This document shows positions 12,934-13,020 of a stretch of 13,020 bases of DNA, piece after piece (positions within the stretch are counted from its first letter, which is position 1; each line of letters starts with the position of its first letter). The stretch comes from an uncultured Acidobacteriota bacterium (GTDB lineage: Bacteria > Acidobacteriota > Terriglobia > Terriglobales > Acidobacteriaceae): the NCBI GenBank assembly GCA_903832475.1, contig CAILBQ010000624.1, forward strand, positions 1 to 13,020. The letters run 5' to 3'. A program made the position numbers and the translations under genes. Below the pieces are notes generated by a model. That model worked only from the letters and a program-made list of their open reading frames with translations, was not told the origin of the DNA and searched no databases.

Positions 12934-13020
12934 ATGGTCCTGAACGGAATACGAGCGGGGACAGGATACTGGCGAACCGCGGGCATGGAGAAGGGGAGAG
13001 CGAAGATGCAATCGTTACGA
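12934..13020 (+). CDS. Start of a further gene, cut by the window end
   Basis: The frame from the ATG at 12934 stays open to the end of the window (29 codons, beginning MVLNGIRAGTGYWRTAG). TTGGAGG (12920-12926) lies seven bases upstream, a strong ribosome site. A second in-frame ATG at 13006 also has GGGGAGAG before it. The 20-base gap after cheY suggests co-transcription. The visible part is too short to identify; chemotaxis genes commonly follow cheY. Confidence 0.4.
   Translation, partial: MVLNGIRAGTGYWRTAGMEKGRAKMQSLR

Overview
This window is almost wall-to-wall flagellar genes on the + strand. It covers the late rod/hook genes, the complete membrane part of the flagellar type III export gate, the flagellar sigma factor, the motor switch and a CheY-type response regulator. 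Base composition is moderately GC-rich and codon use looks uniform. No tRNA, rRNA, CRISPR array, transposase or phage gene is visible. The gene order (flgD, flgE, SpoA protein, fliO, P, Q, R, flhB, flhA, fliA, fliM, fliN, MshEN-like protein, cheY) and the flavour of the FliA, FliN and MshEN-like proteins suggest an acidobacterium (Acidobacteriota, Terriglobia-like). That taxonomic call is recognition-based inference and was not tested.

Layout. Positions 3-359 are the 3' end of flgD, and 491-1717 is flgE, the hook protein. A perfect 14-bp inverted repeat (1765-1808) closes this block. From 1915 to 8162 the genes are tightly packed: a small SpoA (FliN-type) protein, fliO, fliP, fliQ, fliR, flhB and flhA, with ATGA overlaps at fliO/fliP and flhB/flhA. 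Then come fliA (8345-9217), fliM (9336-10298), a long fliN with an extra N-terminal domain (10438-11352), an uncharacterised protein with four paired cysteines and two MshEN-type repeats (11433-12380), and a CheY homologue (12521-12913). The start of a further gene follows and runs off the end.

How it fits together. FlhA, FlhB, FliP, FliQ and FliR form the export gate that secretes FlgD and FlgE. FliO assists FliP assembly. FliM and FliN form the C-ring that binds phospho-CheY to switch rotation. FliA directs late flagellar and chemotaxis promoters, and one credible FliA-type promoter lies inside the window just upstream of cheY, overlapping a perfect 22-bp palindrome.

Most unusual points: the cysteine/MshEN protein between fliN and cheY, which could link cyclic-di-GMP to the motor; a FliN whose N-terminal domain resembles CheX/FliY phosphatases but with a substituted active-site residue; FliO and FliP that both lack the usual N-terminal hydrophobic segment; a roughly 95-residue repeat-bearing tail on FlhB; a FlgD that appears to lack its C-terminal domains; and no flhF or flhG between flhA and fliA. 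No stretch over 300 bases lacks a gene.
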